Shown here in pieces: positions 10,035-19,000 of a DNA stretch of 47,675 nt (positions within the stretch are counted from its first letter, which is position 1; each line of letters starts with the position of its first letter). Source of the stretch: Thiohalomonas denitrificans (GTDB taxonomy: Bacteria > Pseudomonadota > Gammaproteobacteria > Thiohalomonadales > Thiohalomonadaceae). Both the position numbers and the translations under genes were made by a program. The stretch is from contig NZ_JAENYR010000022.1 in assembly GCF_016841685.1 (NCBI RefSeq), forward strand, positions 1-47,675, in the 5' to 3' direction. Under the pieces are notes generated by a model. It was not told the origin of the DNA and did not search any database. It saw only the letters and a list, made by a program, of their open reading frames with translations.

Positions 10035-10062
10035 GAAAAAGCCCCGTGAACGGGGCTTTTTC
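10035..10062. terminator. Bidirectional terminator between tRNA-fMet and rimP
   Basis: AAAAAGCCCCG (10036-10046) and CGGGGCTTTTT (10051-10061) form a perfect 11-bp stem around TGAA. On the minus strand it lies just 9 bp after the tRNA-fMet CCA end. It should terminate or attenuate the tRNA transcript before rimP. Confidence 0.88.
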
Positions 10063-10070
10063 GCGAAAGA

Positions 10071-10147
<77 letters not shown>

Positions 10148-10159
10148 ACTGATTAAGGC

Positions 10160-10188
10160 ATTCTACTCACCACCAATGCGTATTTCAA
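10160..10188 (-). promoter_or_regulatory. Strong sigma70-type promoter for tRNA-fMet/rimP operon
   Basis: On the minus strand TTGAAA (-35, five of six) and TAGAAT (-10, five of six) are separated by exactly 17 bp. The -10 ends 12 bp before the mature 5' end of tRNA-fMet. This is the best promoter in the window by inspection. Confidence 0.8.
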
Positions 10189-10213
10189 GGCCGGAAACCA
10201 CGAATTCGTTGCT

Positions 10214-10537
10214 TCAGGCCTGGCGGCGGCGCAAATGTTGCTTCAAATCATGCCGGTAGATGAATCCGGGCAACGCAAAGACCAGGAACAGGCAAGCGGT
10301 CACCGCGAAGAACTCCCAATCCTGCGGGTAGAGCGTGCCGTTCAGCTTGTTCTCCACCCCCAGGGCCAGGGCACCGGCAACCAAATAGAGCGCCAGCCAT
10401 TCGGCCCAACGCCACCATGCGCCTTTGCCTTTCTCCCCGGCCGAAAACAGAAAAAAAATCCGCTCACTCAGCCAAGGCAGGTTGGCGGCTACGAAGGCCA
10501 GCCCGATCACGATCCAAACGGCTGCAGTGGTATTCAT
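10214..10537 (-). CDS. DUF2818 family small membrane protein
   Basis: A 107-residue inner-membrane protein with about three hydrophobic segments (residues 3-20, 45-62 and 75-92) and an Arg-rich C-terminal end (LRRRQA). The N-terminus MNTTAAVWIVIGLAFVAANL and the motif LPWLSERIF match the DUF2818 family as I know it, which is typically encoded next to nuoN in beta- and gammaproteobacteria. I chose ATG 10535-10537, with AAGG upstream, over an earlier in-frame codon that adds 17 polar residues. It is separated from nuoN by a 186-bp REP-containing gap. Its role is unknown; a complex I accessory function is only guessed from position. Confidence 0.85.
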   Translation of the reverse strand: MNTTAAVWIVIGLAFVAANLPWLSERIFFLFSAGEKGKGAWWRWAEWLALYLVAGALALGVENKLNGTLYPQDWEFFAVTACLFLVFALPGFIYRHDLKQHLRRRQA

Positions 10538-10628
10538 TTCAGAGCCTTGATTCCGTGGGCGCGTCACCCTAAACCGGTCAGTAGTCACGCAAATTATTGG
10601 ACGGGCAGCCCGGTTGAAAGTTCCGATA

Positions 10629-10704
10629 GGAGCGGCGGAAGCCGCGATGTCCGGGCCTTGTCACCGTGTCTTTCCCCGGCTGCCGCCGCTCCTACTGTTC
10701 GCTC
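10629..10704. repeat. REP-type hairpin downstream of nuoN
   Basis: TAGGAGCGGCGG near the left and its exact inverse CCGCCGCTCCTA near the right flank about 50 bp containing AAGCCGCGATG. The half-site GGAGCGGCGG-N-AGCCGCGA recurs in opposite orientation at about 32743-32767, near rlmE. Abundant REP elements of this GGAGCGGC type are known in pseudomonads and relatives. Confidence 0.7.
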
Positions 10705-10723
10705 CGCAGGGAGGAGAGTCCAG

Positions 10724-12160
10724 CTATCCAATCGCGCTGGCGCAAAGGGCCAGCAGGCTCCCGGGAAAGATCCCCAGGCCGAGGACCGCCAAGCCGTTAG
10801 CCGAGAGGAGAAACCGCAGATCCGAACCGGCGACCAGCGAATGTTCATCTTCCGGCTTGTCGAAATACATGTATTTCACGACTCGCAGATAATAGAAGGC
10901 GCCGATAACCGAAAATACCACCGCGACCACGGCTACCCATATCAGGTCGATTGAAACCACGGCCTCGAGTACGGCCAATTTGGCCCAGAAACCGAGAAAC
11001 GGCGGCACACCCGCCATGGAGAACATCAGGATGAGCATCATCAGGGCGAACCACGGACTGCGTTCGTTAAGCCCCTTGTAGTCCTCCAGGCGATCGGCTT
11101 CGAAACCGGCCCGGCTCATCAAAATCACCATTCCGAAGCCGCCCAGGGTCATAATCACGTAGGCAATCGCGTAATACATGCCCGCTGCATAACCCTCCGG
11201 CGTTCCCGCCAGCACCCCCATCAACAAAAAACCGACATGGGAGATGCCCGAGTAGGCAAGCAGCCGCTTGATATTGGCCTGTGCGATGGCCAGCACGTTA
11301 CCAAGCGCCACCGACAGCACTGCCAGGAGAATGAGCATGTCCTGCCAGTGTCCGTGCAACCCAGGCAACCCATCGACCAGGAGGCGCATCAGCATGGCAA
11401 AGGCCGCCAGCTTGGGCGCCGAACTGACGAACAGCGTCACCGCGGTGGGGGCACCATGGTACACATCGGGAACCCACATATGAAACGGCACCGCACCCAA
11501 CTTGAAGGCGATACCCACGATCAGGAACACCAGGCCGAACACCAGCACCAGACTGGAGGGGCCTGCACCCTGCACACGAGCGCCCAACTCGCCCAAGTCA
11601 AGCGTCCCGGTCGCCCCGTAGAGCATCGACATGCCGTACAGAAGCATCGCAGAGGCCATCGCGCCCAGTATGAAATACTTCATGGCGGCCTCAGAGGCGG
11701 TAGCGGAATTCCGCTGCAGAGCCACCATCGCATAGAGGGAAAGCGACATCAGCTCCAACCCAAGATAGACGGTCAGCATGCTGTGAGCCGAGATCAACAC
11801 CATCATGCCGAGCACCGCGAACAGGCCCAGCAGAAAGAACTCCCCTTTAAAGAGACTGCGGGCGCGCAGGTAGTCCTTCGCATAGAGAAAGGCGACAAAG
11901 GAGGCGATATAGACCACCGACTTGAGCAGCGTCGCCATGGGATCGAGCACGAACGTGCCGTTCATCGTCACCTGTGCAATCGGACTGGAAAGCCCCAAAG
12001 TCACCACCAGAGCTCCGACCAGGGTCGCCTGTGACATCAGGTACGTCACCACCCGGCTGCGGTCGCTGAGAAACAGGTCCACGACCAGAATAAGACAGGC
12101 CATCCCCAGCACAAACAGTTCGGGCACAACCGGCAAAAAGTCAGGCGTTTCGAAATTCAT
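10724..12160 (-). CDS. nuoN: NADH-quinone oxidoreductase subunit N
   Basis: An antiporter-like membrane subunit of complex I, thought to be part of the proton-translocating arm. It has 478 residues with about 14 hydrophobic helices. Conserved elements include [13 protein letters not shown], the broken helix with lysine in [20 protein letters not shown], and [17 protein letters not shown] start with the usual N-terminal hydrophobic segment ([18 protein letters not shown]). It is the last nuo gene. The gap to nuoM holds repeats but no terminator I can see, so one nuo transcript is likely. Confidence 0.97.
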   Translation of the reverse strand: MNFETPDFLPVVPELFVLGMACLILVVDLFLSDRSRVVTYLMSQATLVGALVVTLGLSSPIAQVTMNGTFVLDPMATLLKSVVYIASFVAFLYAKDYLRARSLFKGEFFLLGLFAVLGMMVLISAHSMLTVYLGLELMSLSLYAMVALQRNSATASEAAMKYFILGAMASAMLLYGMSMLYGATGTLDLGELGARVQGAGPSSLVLVFGLVFLIVGIAFKLGAVPFHMWVPDVYHGAPTAVTLFVSSAPKLAAFAMLMRLLVDGLPGLHGHWQDMLILLAVLSVALGNVLAIAQANIKRLLAYSGISHVGFLLMGVLAGTPEGYAAGMYYAIAYVIMTLGGFGMVILMSRAGFEADRLEDYKGLNERSPWFALMMLILMFSMAGVPPFLGFWAKLAVLEAVVSIDLIWVAVVAVVFSVIGAFYYLRVVKYMYFDKPEDEHSLVAGSDLRFLLSANGLAVLGLGIFPGSLLALCASAIG

Positions 12161-12211
12161 AGTCTTGAGTCACTGGTTAATGGTCGCTGGCCGGACGCAG
12201 TGCCCAACCAC

Positions 12212-12247
12212 AATCTTCTTGCTGGCTTTAATCTTCTTGCTGGCTTT
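12212..12247. repeat. Perfect 18-bp tandem duplication
   Basis: AATCTTCTTGCTGGCTTT occurs at 12212-12229 and again immediately at 12230-12247, in the nuoM-nuoN gap. Two exact copies suggest recent slippage; copy number may vary between strains. Confidence 0.8.
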
Positions 12248-12279
12248 CGGTGCATTCGGTCCAGGTTTTTTAAAGACAG

Positions 12280-12343
12280 CCACAGCGGCCACCGAGTACA
12301 CAGAAAAACAGCTAGGTTATATCCTCTGTGCCCTCTGTGGTTA
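12280..12343. repeat. 9-nt-unit inverted hairpin (nuoM-nuoN gap)
   Basis: The left arm (12280-12306) and the inverted right arm (12323-12343) are both built from 9-nt units of the type CCACAGAGG/GCACAGAGG. They face each other across about 17 bp. One of at least six such elements in this window. Confidence 0.6.
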
Positions 12344-12353
12344 AACCTCTCTG

Positions 12354-13874
12354 CTAAAGCTTGGAAACCGCTATATGCTCAACCAGGTTTGCCACTGTCG
12401 GCCCCATGACTTCCAGCAGCGGCGCTGGCCACAGGCCAAGGGCGAGGACGGCTACCGCCAAAACGCCGAGAAAGAGGAATTCCCGCGCGTTGATGTCTTT
12501 CAAAGTGGCCACTCCTTCATGCACCACCTTTCCGTAGATAACGCGCTTGACCATCCACAGGGTGTAGGCCGCCCCGAGAATCAGCGTGGTGGCCGCCAGG
12601 AAGGCATACCAGAAGTTGGCCTTGAAGGCGCTCAGAATCACCATGAACTCCCCGACAAACCCTGCGGTGCCGGGTAGGCCGGCATTGGCCATGGCGAACA
12701 GCACCATGAATCCGGCGAACAGCGGCATAGTGTTCACGACGCCGCCGTAGTCAGCGATTTGGCGGCTGTGCAGACGGTCATAGAGAACACCGACGCAAAG
12801 GAACATGGCCCCCGAGACGAAGCCGTGGGAGATCATCTGGACCATCCCCCCTTCAATCCCCATGGCAACACCGCGCCAACTGCCGGTGTTCTCGAAGATG
12901 CTGAAGGCGACAAAAAAGCCCAGCGTCACAAAGCCCATGTGAGAGATGGACGAGTAGGCAATGAGCTTTTTCATATCTTGCTGAATCAGTGCGACAAAGC
13001 CGATATAGACCACCGCCACCAGCGACAGCAGGATCATCAGCCAATCCAGAGAGTGGCTGGCATCCGGTGTTATCGGCAATGAAAAGCGCAGGAAGCCATA
13101 GGCGCCCAGCTTGAGCATGATGGCAGCCAGTATTACCGAACCGCCGGTGGGTGCCTCCACGTGGGCATCGGGCAGCCAGGTGTGCACCGGCCACATGGGT
13201 ACCTTTACTGCGAAGGCAACCAGGAAGGCCAGGAACAGCCAAATCTGGGCGGTCAGCCCGATCTGGACTGCGTGGAAATCGCCGATCTCGAAGGTTCCGG
13301 TCTGAAAATAGAGATAAATGAGCGCGACCAGCATGAAGACCGAACCCAGAAAGGTATACAGAAAGAACTTGAGGGTCGCATAAACCCGGTTCGGGCCACC
13401 CCAGATGCCGATAATAATGAACATGGGAATCAGCAGGGCTTCCCAGAACACGTAAAAGAGCATGGCGTCCAACGACGCGAAGGCGCCGTTCATGAGTCCC
13501 TCGAGGATCAGGAAAGCCGCCATATACTGCGCCGGTTTGGTCTTGATGACTTCCCAGCCGGCAATCACCACCAGCGCGGTAGTGAACGTGGTAAGGACGA
13601 TAAGCGGCATTGAAATGCCATCCACGCCCAGGTGGTAATAGACATTGAATGTCGCGATCCAGGGTTGTAGCTCGGTGAACTGCATCTCCGCGGTCGTGGT
13701 GTCGAAGCCGGTGAAAAGCAGCACGGAGAGTGCAAAAGTCAACAGCGAGACCAGCAGCGTCAGGACCTTTGCCTGCAGGCCGCCACGGCGGTGGCTGCCC
13801 GTGGCCAGGACCAGCAGGCCGCCCAAAATGGGGGTCCAGATCACCAGACTCAAAAGCGGCAGTTCGGAAAACAT
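12354..13874 (-). CDS. nuoM: NADH-quinone oxidoreductase subunit M
   Basis: The second antiporter-like subunit of the complex I membrane arm. It has 506 residues and about 14 transmembrane helices. The conserved glutamate helix is FYVFWEALLIPMFIIIGIWGG; the lysine-bearing broken helix is AFAVKVPMWPVHTWLPDAHV; AYSSISHMGFVTLG and LPGTAGFVGEF are further family signatures. ATG start; the N-terminus LPLLSLVIWTPILGGLLVLATG is a hydrophobic helix. nuoL is 142 bp upstream. Coupled quinone reduction and proton pumping are family knowledge. Confidence 0.98.
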   Translation of the reverse strand: MFSELPLLSLVIWTPILGGLLVLATGSHRRGGLQAKVLTLLVSLLTFALSVLLFTGFDTTTAEMQFTELQPWIATFNVYYHLGVDGISMPLIVLTTFTTALVVIAGWEVIKTKPAQYMAAFLILEGLMNGAFASLDAMLFYVFWEALLIPMFIIIGIWGGPNRVYATLKFFLYTFLGSVFMLVALIYLYFQTGTFEIGDFHAVQIGLTAQIWLFLAFLVAFAVKVPMWPVHTWLPDAHVEAPTGGSVILAAIMLKLGAYGFLRFSLPITPDASHSLDWLMILLSLVAVVYIGFVALIQQDMKKLIAYSSISHMGFVTLGFFVAFSIFENTGSWRGVAMGIEGGMVQMISHGFVSGAMFLCVGVLYDRLHSRQIADYGGVVNTMPLFAGFMVLFAMANAGLPGTAGFVGEFMVILSAFKANFWYAFLAATTLILGAAYTLWMVKRVIYGKVVHEGVATLKDINAREFLFLGVLAVAVLALGLWPAPLLEVMGPTVANLVEHIAVSKL

Positions 13875-14016
13875 GCACTCAACCCTGTTTAATTTTTGAT
13901 GATCCGCAAAACGGCTAAAAAGGCCCGGTTAAGCTTCTCAAGCTGAAATGACTTTGATGTGCTATTCAAATCGCTTGCTGTGTTGGCGCCCTTGCGCCTC
14001 TGCAGTAACGTTTTGT

Positions 14017-16011
14017 TTAAATGACGAACAGACCGAACAGCGCCAGCAGGCCCAGTATCATCGCGAAAGCGTAGTGATACAGATAGCCGGACTGCACATA
14101 GCGCATCACCGACGCAAACCAGCCCACCGCGAGAGCTGAACCGTTGATCATCAGCCCGTCAATCAGCTTCACATCGCCGAACCGCCACAACGCGTTGCCG
14201 ATGCCCCGGCTGCCACCGGCAAAGAACCACTCATAAAAATCATCGAAGCCGTACTTGCGGTCCAGAATGGCGTAAAGCCAGCCAAACTTCTCCTTCAGCA
14301 TCGTGGGCACGTGGGTGAATTTCATGTACAGCAGATAAGCGGTTGCCACGCCGGCTGCCGCCAGCCAGAACGGTGCGGTGACAAAACCGTGCAGCCCGAA
14401 GGTGAACCAGCCATGGAAGTCGCCCGCCAGCGCCCCGAGCGTGTCATGAGCGGGGGCCACGACAATGGCCTCCCGGAAGAAGTCGCCGAACGCCATGCTG
14501 TCCACAAACAGGGCGCCTGCAAAGACGGAGGGAATGGCGAGCAGGATCAGTGGCCACGTCACCACCCGGGGCGTCTCGTGCAGATGTTCGCGAGTGTGCT
14601 CATCCATACGCGCCTTGCCGTGAAAGACCAGAAAATACATACGGAAGGAATACAGCGCCGTCACGAATACACCGAGCAGGACCGCGATATACGCGATATC
14701 GGAACCCGGCAGTTGCGAATGACCCACTGCCTCGATAATGGAGTCTTTGGAGTAGAAGCCGGAAAAGAAGGGAGCACCAATCAAGGCCAGCGATCCGATC
14801 AGGGTCGTAATCCAGGTAATCGGCATGTACTTGCGCAGGCCGCCCATGTTGCGCATGTCCTGGTCGTGGTGCATGGCGATAATTACCGAGCCCGCTCCGA
14901 GGAACAGCAGTGCCTTGAAGAAGGCATGGGTCATCAGATGGAACATGCCCGCTGCGTAGGCCGACGCGCCCAGGGCGACGGTCATGTAACCGAGCTGGGA
15001 GAGCGTGGAGTAGGCGACCACCCGTTTGATGTCATTCTGCACCAGCCCGAGCAAGCCCATGAAAAAGGCCGTTATCGCACCAATGATGAGGATCATCGAC
15101 AGCGCGGTTTCGGACAGTTCGTAAAGCGGTGACATCCTCGCCACCATGAAGATGCCGGCGGTGACCATGGTGGCGGCGTGAATGAGGGCCGAAATGGGGG
15201 TCGGGCCCTCCATGGAATCGGGTAGCCATACATGCAGCGGTACCTGGGCGGACTTGCCCATCGCACCGATGAACAGCAGGATGCAAATGACAGTAATCAG
15301 GCTCCACTCGGAATCACCCCAAATGGAGACGGTAACGTCCTGATGCATCTCCACCGTGTTGAATACCGCCTGGTAATCCAGAGTATTGAAATACATCAGG
15401 ACCGCGCCGATACCCAGGATGAAGCCGAAGTCGCCAACGCGGTTGACCAGAAAGGCTTTCAGGTTGGCGTAAACGGCGCTCTCACGGGTGGCCCAGAACC
15501 CGATCAGCAGGTAAGAGACAAGCCCCACCGCTTCCCAGCCGAAAAACAGCTGTAGGAAGTTGTTGCTCATGACCAGCATCAGCATGGAGAAGGTGAACAG
15601 CGATATGTAACTGAAGAAGCGCTGATAGCTGTTTTTCCCGGCCAGACTGTCATCCGGCCAGTTGTGCTCGTCGTCCGCCATGTAGCCCACGGTATAGATA
15701 TGCACCATCAGCGAGACGAAGGTCACCACCACCATCATCATGGTCGATAGACGGTCTATCAGGAAGCCGATTTCAAAGCGGATGCCATCAGAGATCATCC
15801 AGGTATAGATGCTCTGATTGATCGAGCCGATGTCGCCACTCAAGGCCTGCAGGAACAGTGTGAGTGACAGCACAAAGGCGATGCCGACGCCGAGAATGGT
15901 CACGCTATGGGCACCCGATCGGCCTATCTTGCCGCCGAACAGTCCGGCTATGACTGAGCCGAAAAGGGGTGCCAAGACGATGGCCAGGGTGATGGCTTCG
16001 AGATTCTCCAT
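14017..16011 (-). CDS. nuoL: NADH-quinone oxidoreductase subunit L
   Basis: The largest and most distal antiporter-like subunit of complex I. It has 664 residues. After the 14-helix core with FFGWEAVGLVSYLLIGFW, GKSAQVPLHVWLPDSMEGPTPISALIHAATMV and AYSTLSQLGYMTVALG, it has the long C-terminal extension that forms the lateral amphipathic helix running along NuoM and NuoN (about residues 540-600). ATG start, 4 bp after the nuoK stop. Confidence 0.98.
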   Translation of the reverse strand: MENLEAITLAIVLAPLFGSVIAGLFGGKIGRSGAHSVTILGVGIAFVLSLTLFLQALSGDIGSINQSIYTWMISDGIRFEIGFLIDRLSTMMMVVVTFVSLMVHIYTVGYMADDEHNWPDDSLAGKNSYQRFFSYISLFTFSMLMLVMSNNFLQLFFGWEAVGLVSYLLIGFWATRESAVYANLKAFLVNRVGDFGFILGIGAVLMYFNTLDYQAVFNTVEMHQDVTVSIWGDSEWSLITVICILLFIGAMGKSAQVPLHVWLPDSMEGPTPISALIHAATMVTAGIFMVARMSPLYELSETALSMILIIGAITAFFMGLLGLVQNDIKRVVAYSTLSQLGYMTVALGASAYAAGMFHLMTHAFFKALLFLGAGSVIIAMHHDQDMRNMGGLRKYMPITWITTLIGSLALIGAPFFSGFYSKDSIIEAVGHSQLPGSDIAYIAVLLGVFVTALYSFRMYFLVFHGKARMDEHTREHLHETPRVVTWPLILLAIPSVFAGALFVDSMAFGDFFREAIVVAPAHDTLGALAGDFHGWFTFGLHGFVTAPFWLAAAGVATAYLLYMKFTHVPTMLKEKFGWLYAILDRKYGFDDFYEWFFAGGSRGIGNALWRFGDVKLIDGLMINGSALAVGWFASVMRYVQSGYLYHYAFAMILGLLALFGLFVI

Positions 16012-16015
16012 GGTT

Positions 16016-16321
16016 TTATCCCTTCAGCGTCCCGAGCTCGTCCACATTAATGGTGCCCCGGTTCCGGAACAGCACAACCAGAATCGCCAAGCCGATGGCC
16101 GCTTCCGCGGCCGCCACGGTCAAGATGAAAAAGACGAAAATCTGGCCGGCGGTATCACTCAGGTAATAGGAGAATGCAATAAAATTGATATTGACCGCCA
16201 GCAGCATCAACTCGATGCACATCAGCAGAATGATGACATTCTTCCGGTTAACAAAGATTCCGGCCATGCTCAGGCCAAACAGAATCGCGCCGACTGTCAG
16301 ATAATCGGACAAGGCAACCAT
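16016..16321 (-). CDS. nuoK: NADH-quinone oxidoreductase subunit K
   Basis: A small core membrane subunit of complex I with three helices, homologous to MrpC. It has 101 residues, the typical length. The glutamates in [13 protein letters not shown] and [13 protein letters not shown] are the conserved mid-membrane carboxylates of helices 2 and 3, important for proton translocation. The ATG has an excellent GGGAGAGG Shine-Dalgarno. It precedes nuoL by 4 bp. Confidence 0.98.
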   Translation of the reverse strand: MVALSDYLTVGAILFGLSMAGIFVNRKNVIILLMCIELMLLAVNINFIAFSYYLSDTAGQIFVFFILTVAAAEAAIGLAILVVLFRNRGTINVDELGTLKG

Positions 16322-16380
16322 TCGCCTCTCCCTCTGTGATTTCCGTTGTGGCGGTCAACCCGCCTTCAAAACCTAATTCG

Positions 16381-16546
16381 AACCGCAAAGGCGCAAAGAA
16401 CGCAAAGGAACGCTTTCTTTCTTGCCAAAGTCGGCGCCCTATTCTGTTCCGTGACACGCTATCAATACGCGCACCCCGCAATCTCCACCGCTTTCAAATC
16501 CAAGCCTCTTTTAAACCGCCTTTGCGCTCTTTGCGTCTTAGCGGTT
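16381..16546. repeat. 9-nt-unit inverted repeat (nuoJ-nuoK gap)
   Basis: The left arm 16381-16408 is three units of the kind CCGCAAAGG-CGCAAAGA-ACGCAAAGG. The right arm 16519-16546 is the inverse, with GCGCAAAGG-type units. The interior is about 110 bp. A related degenerate half (CCTCTGTGA...GTTGTGG) lies at 16329-16355. Nothing else coding is seen in this 234-bp gap. Confidence 0.65.
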
Positions 16547-16555
16547 CAAAAGCCG

Positions 16556-17158
16556 CTACCGCCGCTCCTCGGATTTCATGGAGACCAGCCGTACCCGGTC
16601 GCCGCGACGCACCTCCACCTGCCGGCCCGGTTCCTGATAGCGGCTATCGGGTCGCCGGCGTAGTGTCAGCGCGATGGCTGCAATGATGGCGACCAGCAGT
16701 ATCACCGATGCAATCTCGAACGGATAGACATAATCGGTATAGAGCTGGAGGCCCAGAAGCCGTGTGTTGCTCACCTCGCCGATCGGCTCCGGCACCGGAG
16801 TGCGCTCGAGGCCGAAATAGTCGCCCCCGACGACCATTGCCATGACCGCGATCAGCAGTATTGCCACCACCCCTCCGACGGCCAGATAGCGGGCGAAACC
16901 CTGTCGAACCACCGCGATATTGATGTCCAGCATCATCACCACGAAAAGGAACAGCACCATCACCGCACCGACATAAACCAGCACCAGCGCGATGGCGAGG
17001 AATTCGGCCCGAAGCAGCAACCAGAGTCCGGCGGTGCTGAAGAAGCAGAGCACCAGAAAAAGTGCTGCGTGCACCGGATTGCGCACGGTAATCACCACAC
17101 CGGCGGAAAACACCAGAACGGCGGAAAATGCGTAGAAGACGATCTGTTCAAAAGCCAT
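16556..17158 (-). CDS. nuoJ: NADH-quinone oxidoreductase subunit J
   Basis: A membrane subunit of complex I with five helices, next to NuoK and NuoA near the quinone channel. It has 200 residues. FYAFSAVLVFSAGVVITVRNPVHAALFLVL and the conserved YVGAVMVLFLFVVMML helix (with a pi-bulge in known structures) identify it. The C-terminal end MKSEERR overlaps a GGAGCGGCGG REP-like half-site, so the last codons may derive from a repeat. ATG start; nuoI lies 27 bp upstream. Confidence 0.97.
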   Translation of the reverse strand: MAFEQIVFYAFSAVLVFSAGVVITVRNPVHAALFLVLCFFSTAGLWLLLRAEFLAIALVLVYVGAVMVLFLFVVMMLDINIAVVRQGFARYLAVGGVVAILLIAVMAMVVGGDYFGLERTPVPEPIGEVSNTRLLGLQLYTDYVYPFEIASVILLVAIIAAIALTLRRRPDSRYQEPGRQVEVRRGDRVRLVSMKSEERR

Positions 17159-17185
17159 ATGGAGCCGTCATCCCGTTGGTTGTGA

Positions 17186-17671
17186 TTAGCGGTATTGGGC
17201 CTGAGCCTCGCGATCAGCCTCGATCTGCGTCTCCAGTCGATCCCCCGCTGCCAGCAGCTGCTCTTTCGTCATCAGCAGGTCGCTGCGAACCTCTCCGTGA
17301 TATTCGTACTCGCGGGTCTCCACGATGGCATCGACCGGGCAGGCCTCCTCGCAAAAACCGCAAAAAATGCATTTACTGAGATCGATATCGTATCGCGTGG
17401 TGCGCCGGGAGCCGTCGTCTCGCTGTTCCGATTCGATAGTAATCGCCAGCGCCGGGCATACCACCTCACACAGCTTGCAGGCAATGCAGCGCTCTTCACC
17501 ATTGGGATAGCGACGCTGCGCGTGCCGTCCCCGAAACCGTGGAGAGAGTGGCGCACGCTCGTCCGGGTACTGTACCGTGAACTTTTTGCCGAAAAAGTAG
17601 CGGCCGGTAACCCCCAAGCCAGCAAACAGCTCCTTGAGAAACAGACTTTTTAAAATATTCGGTGCACTCAT
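17186..17671 (-). CDS. nuoI: NADH-quinone oxidoreductase subunit I
   Basis: The ferredoxin-like subunit carrying [4Fe-4S] clusters N6a and N6b on the electron path to N2. It has 161 residues. The two cluster motifs are [12 protein letters not shown] at about residue 60 and [12 protein letters not shown] at about 99, each followed by the expected proline. The N-terminal amphipathic part ([19 protein letters not shown]) contacts NuoH. ATG start; 18 bp from the nuoH stop. Confidence 0.98.
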   Translation of the reverse strand: MSAPNILKSLFLKELFAGLGVTGRYFFGKKFTVQYPDERAPLSPRFRGRHAQRRYPNGEERCIACKLCEVVCPALAITIESEQRDDGSRRTTRYDIDLSKCIFCGFCEEACPVDAIVETREYEYHGEVRSDLLMTKEQLLAAGDRLETQIEADREAQAQYR

Positions 17672-17689
17672 TCTTTTATCTCTCCCGCT

Positions 17690-18757
17690 TCAGGCGGCCG
17701 CGAACCATGGGCCTATCTCACCCATGACGAGACCACCAACTACCACGATCCAGACGATGGTAATGGGGATGAATACCTTCCAGCCCAGACGCATGATCTG
17801 GTCGTAGCGATAGCGCGGAAAGGTGGCGCGGAACCACAGGTACAAAAACAGAAAGAAGCTGGTTTTTATCAACATCCAGATAATGCTCGACTGGCCGAGC
17901 CAGGAATCGGTCCAGCCCTGGAAGGGTGACAGCCAGCCTCCCAGGAACAGCAGTGCGGCCAGTGCCGAAATCAGGATCATGTTGGCGTATTCGCCAAGGA
18001 AAAACACGGCGAACGCCATGCCGGAATACTCCACATGGAAGCCGGCGACAATCTCCGATTCCCCCTCGGCCACGTCGAACGGGGCCCGGTTGGTCTCAGC
18101 GACGCCGGAGACGAAATAGATGACGAAGAGTGGCAGCAATGGCAGCCAGAACCAACTGAACAGACCATATTCACCCTGTTGGCTCGCCACGATTTGGCCG
18201 AAATTGAGGCTGCCGGCAGCCATGAGTACCCCGACCAACGCGAATCCCATCGCAATCTCGTAGGAGACGATCTGGGCCGCCGAACGCATGGCTCCCAAAA
18301 ATGCATATTTGGAATTGGAGGCCCAGCCGGCGACAATCACGCCATAGACCCCCATCGAGGTAATCGCCAGCACATACAACAGACCGGCGTTGATATCCGC
18401 CAGCACCCAGCCGTCGGCGACGGGAAGCACCGCCCAGGCTGCCAGTGAAGGCGCCATCGCCAGCACCGGTGCGATCAAAAAGAGTTTTTTATCCGCACCG
18501 GCCGGGATAATGATCTCTTTGAACATCAGCTTGAGTGCGTCGGCAATCGGCTGCAGCAGACCGCGCGGTCCGACCCGGTTGGGGCCGACACGCACCTGCA
18601 TGTAACCGATCACCTTGCGCTCGGCGAGCGTCAGGTAGGCCACTGCAGCAAACAGCACACCGAGTATGAGCGCTATCTGAAGCAGAATGGTGAGGCCGAT
18701 AGCCAGGCTCTCAGGCAGTCCCCACCCAATAAATATGGTTTGCAGAAATTCGGTCAT
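17690..18757 (-). CDS. nuoH: NADH-quinone oxidoreductase subunit H
   Basis: The membrane subunit that forms the quinone-binding chamber at the junction of the two arms. It has 355 residues and eight or nine helices. Motifs include [20 protein letters not shown] near residue 45 and [20 protein letters not shown] in the fifth/sixth-helix loop, which carries the conserved acidic cluster. ATG start. Upstream there is a 243-bp gap to nuoG, filled mainly by a MITE-like element that splits the operon physically. Confidence 0.98.
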   Translation of the reverse strand: MTEFLQTIFIGWGLPESLAIGLTILLQIALILGVLFAAVAYLTLAERKVIGYMQVRVGPNRVGPRGLLQPIADALKLMFKEIIIPAGADKKLFLIAPVLAMAPSLAAWAVLPVADGWVLADINAGLLYVLAITSMGVYGVIVAGWASNSKYAFLGAMRSAAQIVSYEIAMGFALVGVLMAAGSLNFGQIVASQQGEYGLFSWFWLPLLPLFVIYFVSGVAETNRAPFDVAEGESEIVAGFHVEYSGMAFAVFFLGEYANMILISALAALLFLGGWLSPFQGWTDSWLGQSSIIWMLIKTSFFLFLYLWFRATFPRYRYDQIMRLGWKVFIPITIVWIVVVGGLVMGEIGPWFAAA

Positions 18758-18791
18758 CGGGGTATCCCGTCCGCTTCCTATTTTTTCGCTA

Positions 18792-18998
18792 ACAGCCTGT
18801 CGGATTTAGGTCATCTAAACGAGCAAGTGGGAGAGCGAGGCAACGTTTTCTCGATTTTGAGGAACGTAGTGGCTCTACGTATACGAAAAATCGAGGAAAT
18901 CCGGACCGCTCTCCCATCAGCACACGCCGCCATGGATTGCGGTGGTAGGCAATGCATGGAGCATATCGTCGAGTAGACTATCCTGAAGTCCAGCAGGC
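18792..18998. mobile_element. MITE-like element at the nuoG stop codon
   Basis: About 207 bp without coding potential. Imperfect terminal inverted repeats begin AGCCTGTCGGATTTAGG on the left and, read inverted, GCCTGCTGGACTTCAGG on the right. The interior is a large stem: GGGAGAGCG (18829-18837) with CGCTCTCCC (18907-18915), CTCGATTTT with AAAATCGAG, and ACGTAG with CTACGT at the tip (18864-18880). CGCTA flanks both sides (18787-18791 and 18999-19003), consistent with a 5-bp target duplication that includes the TAG stop of nuoG. No sequence resemblance to the 32780 element was noted beyond a CATGGAT-type core. Confidence 0.65.
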
Positions 18999-19000
18999 CG

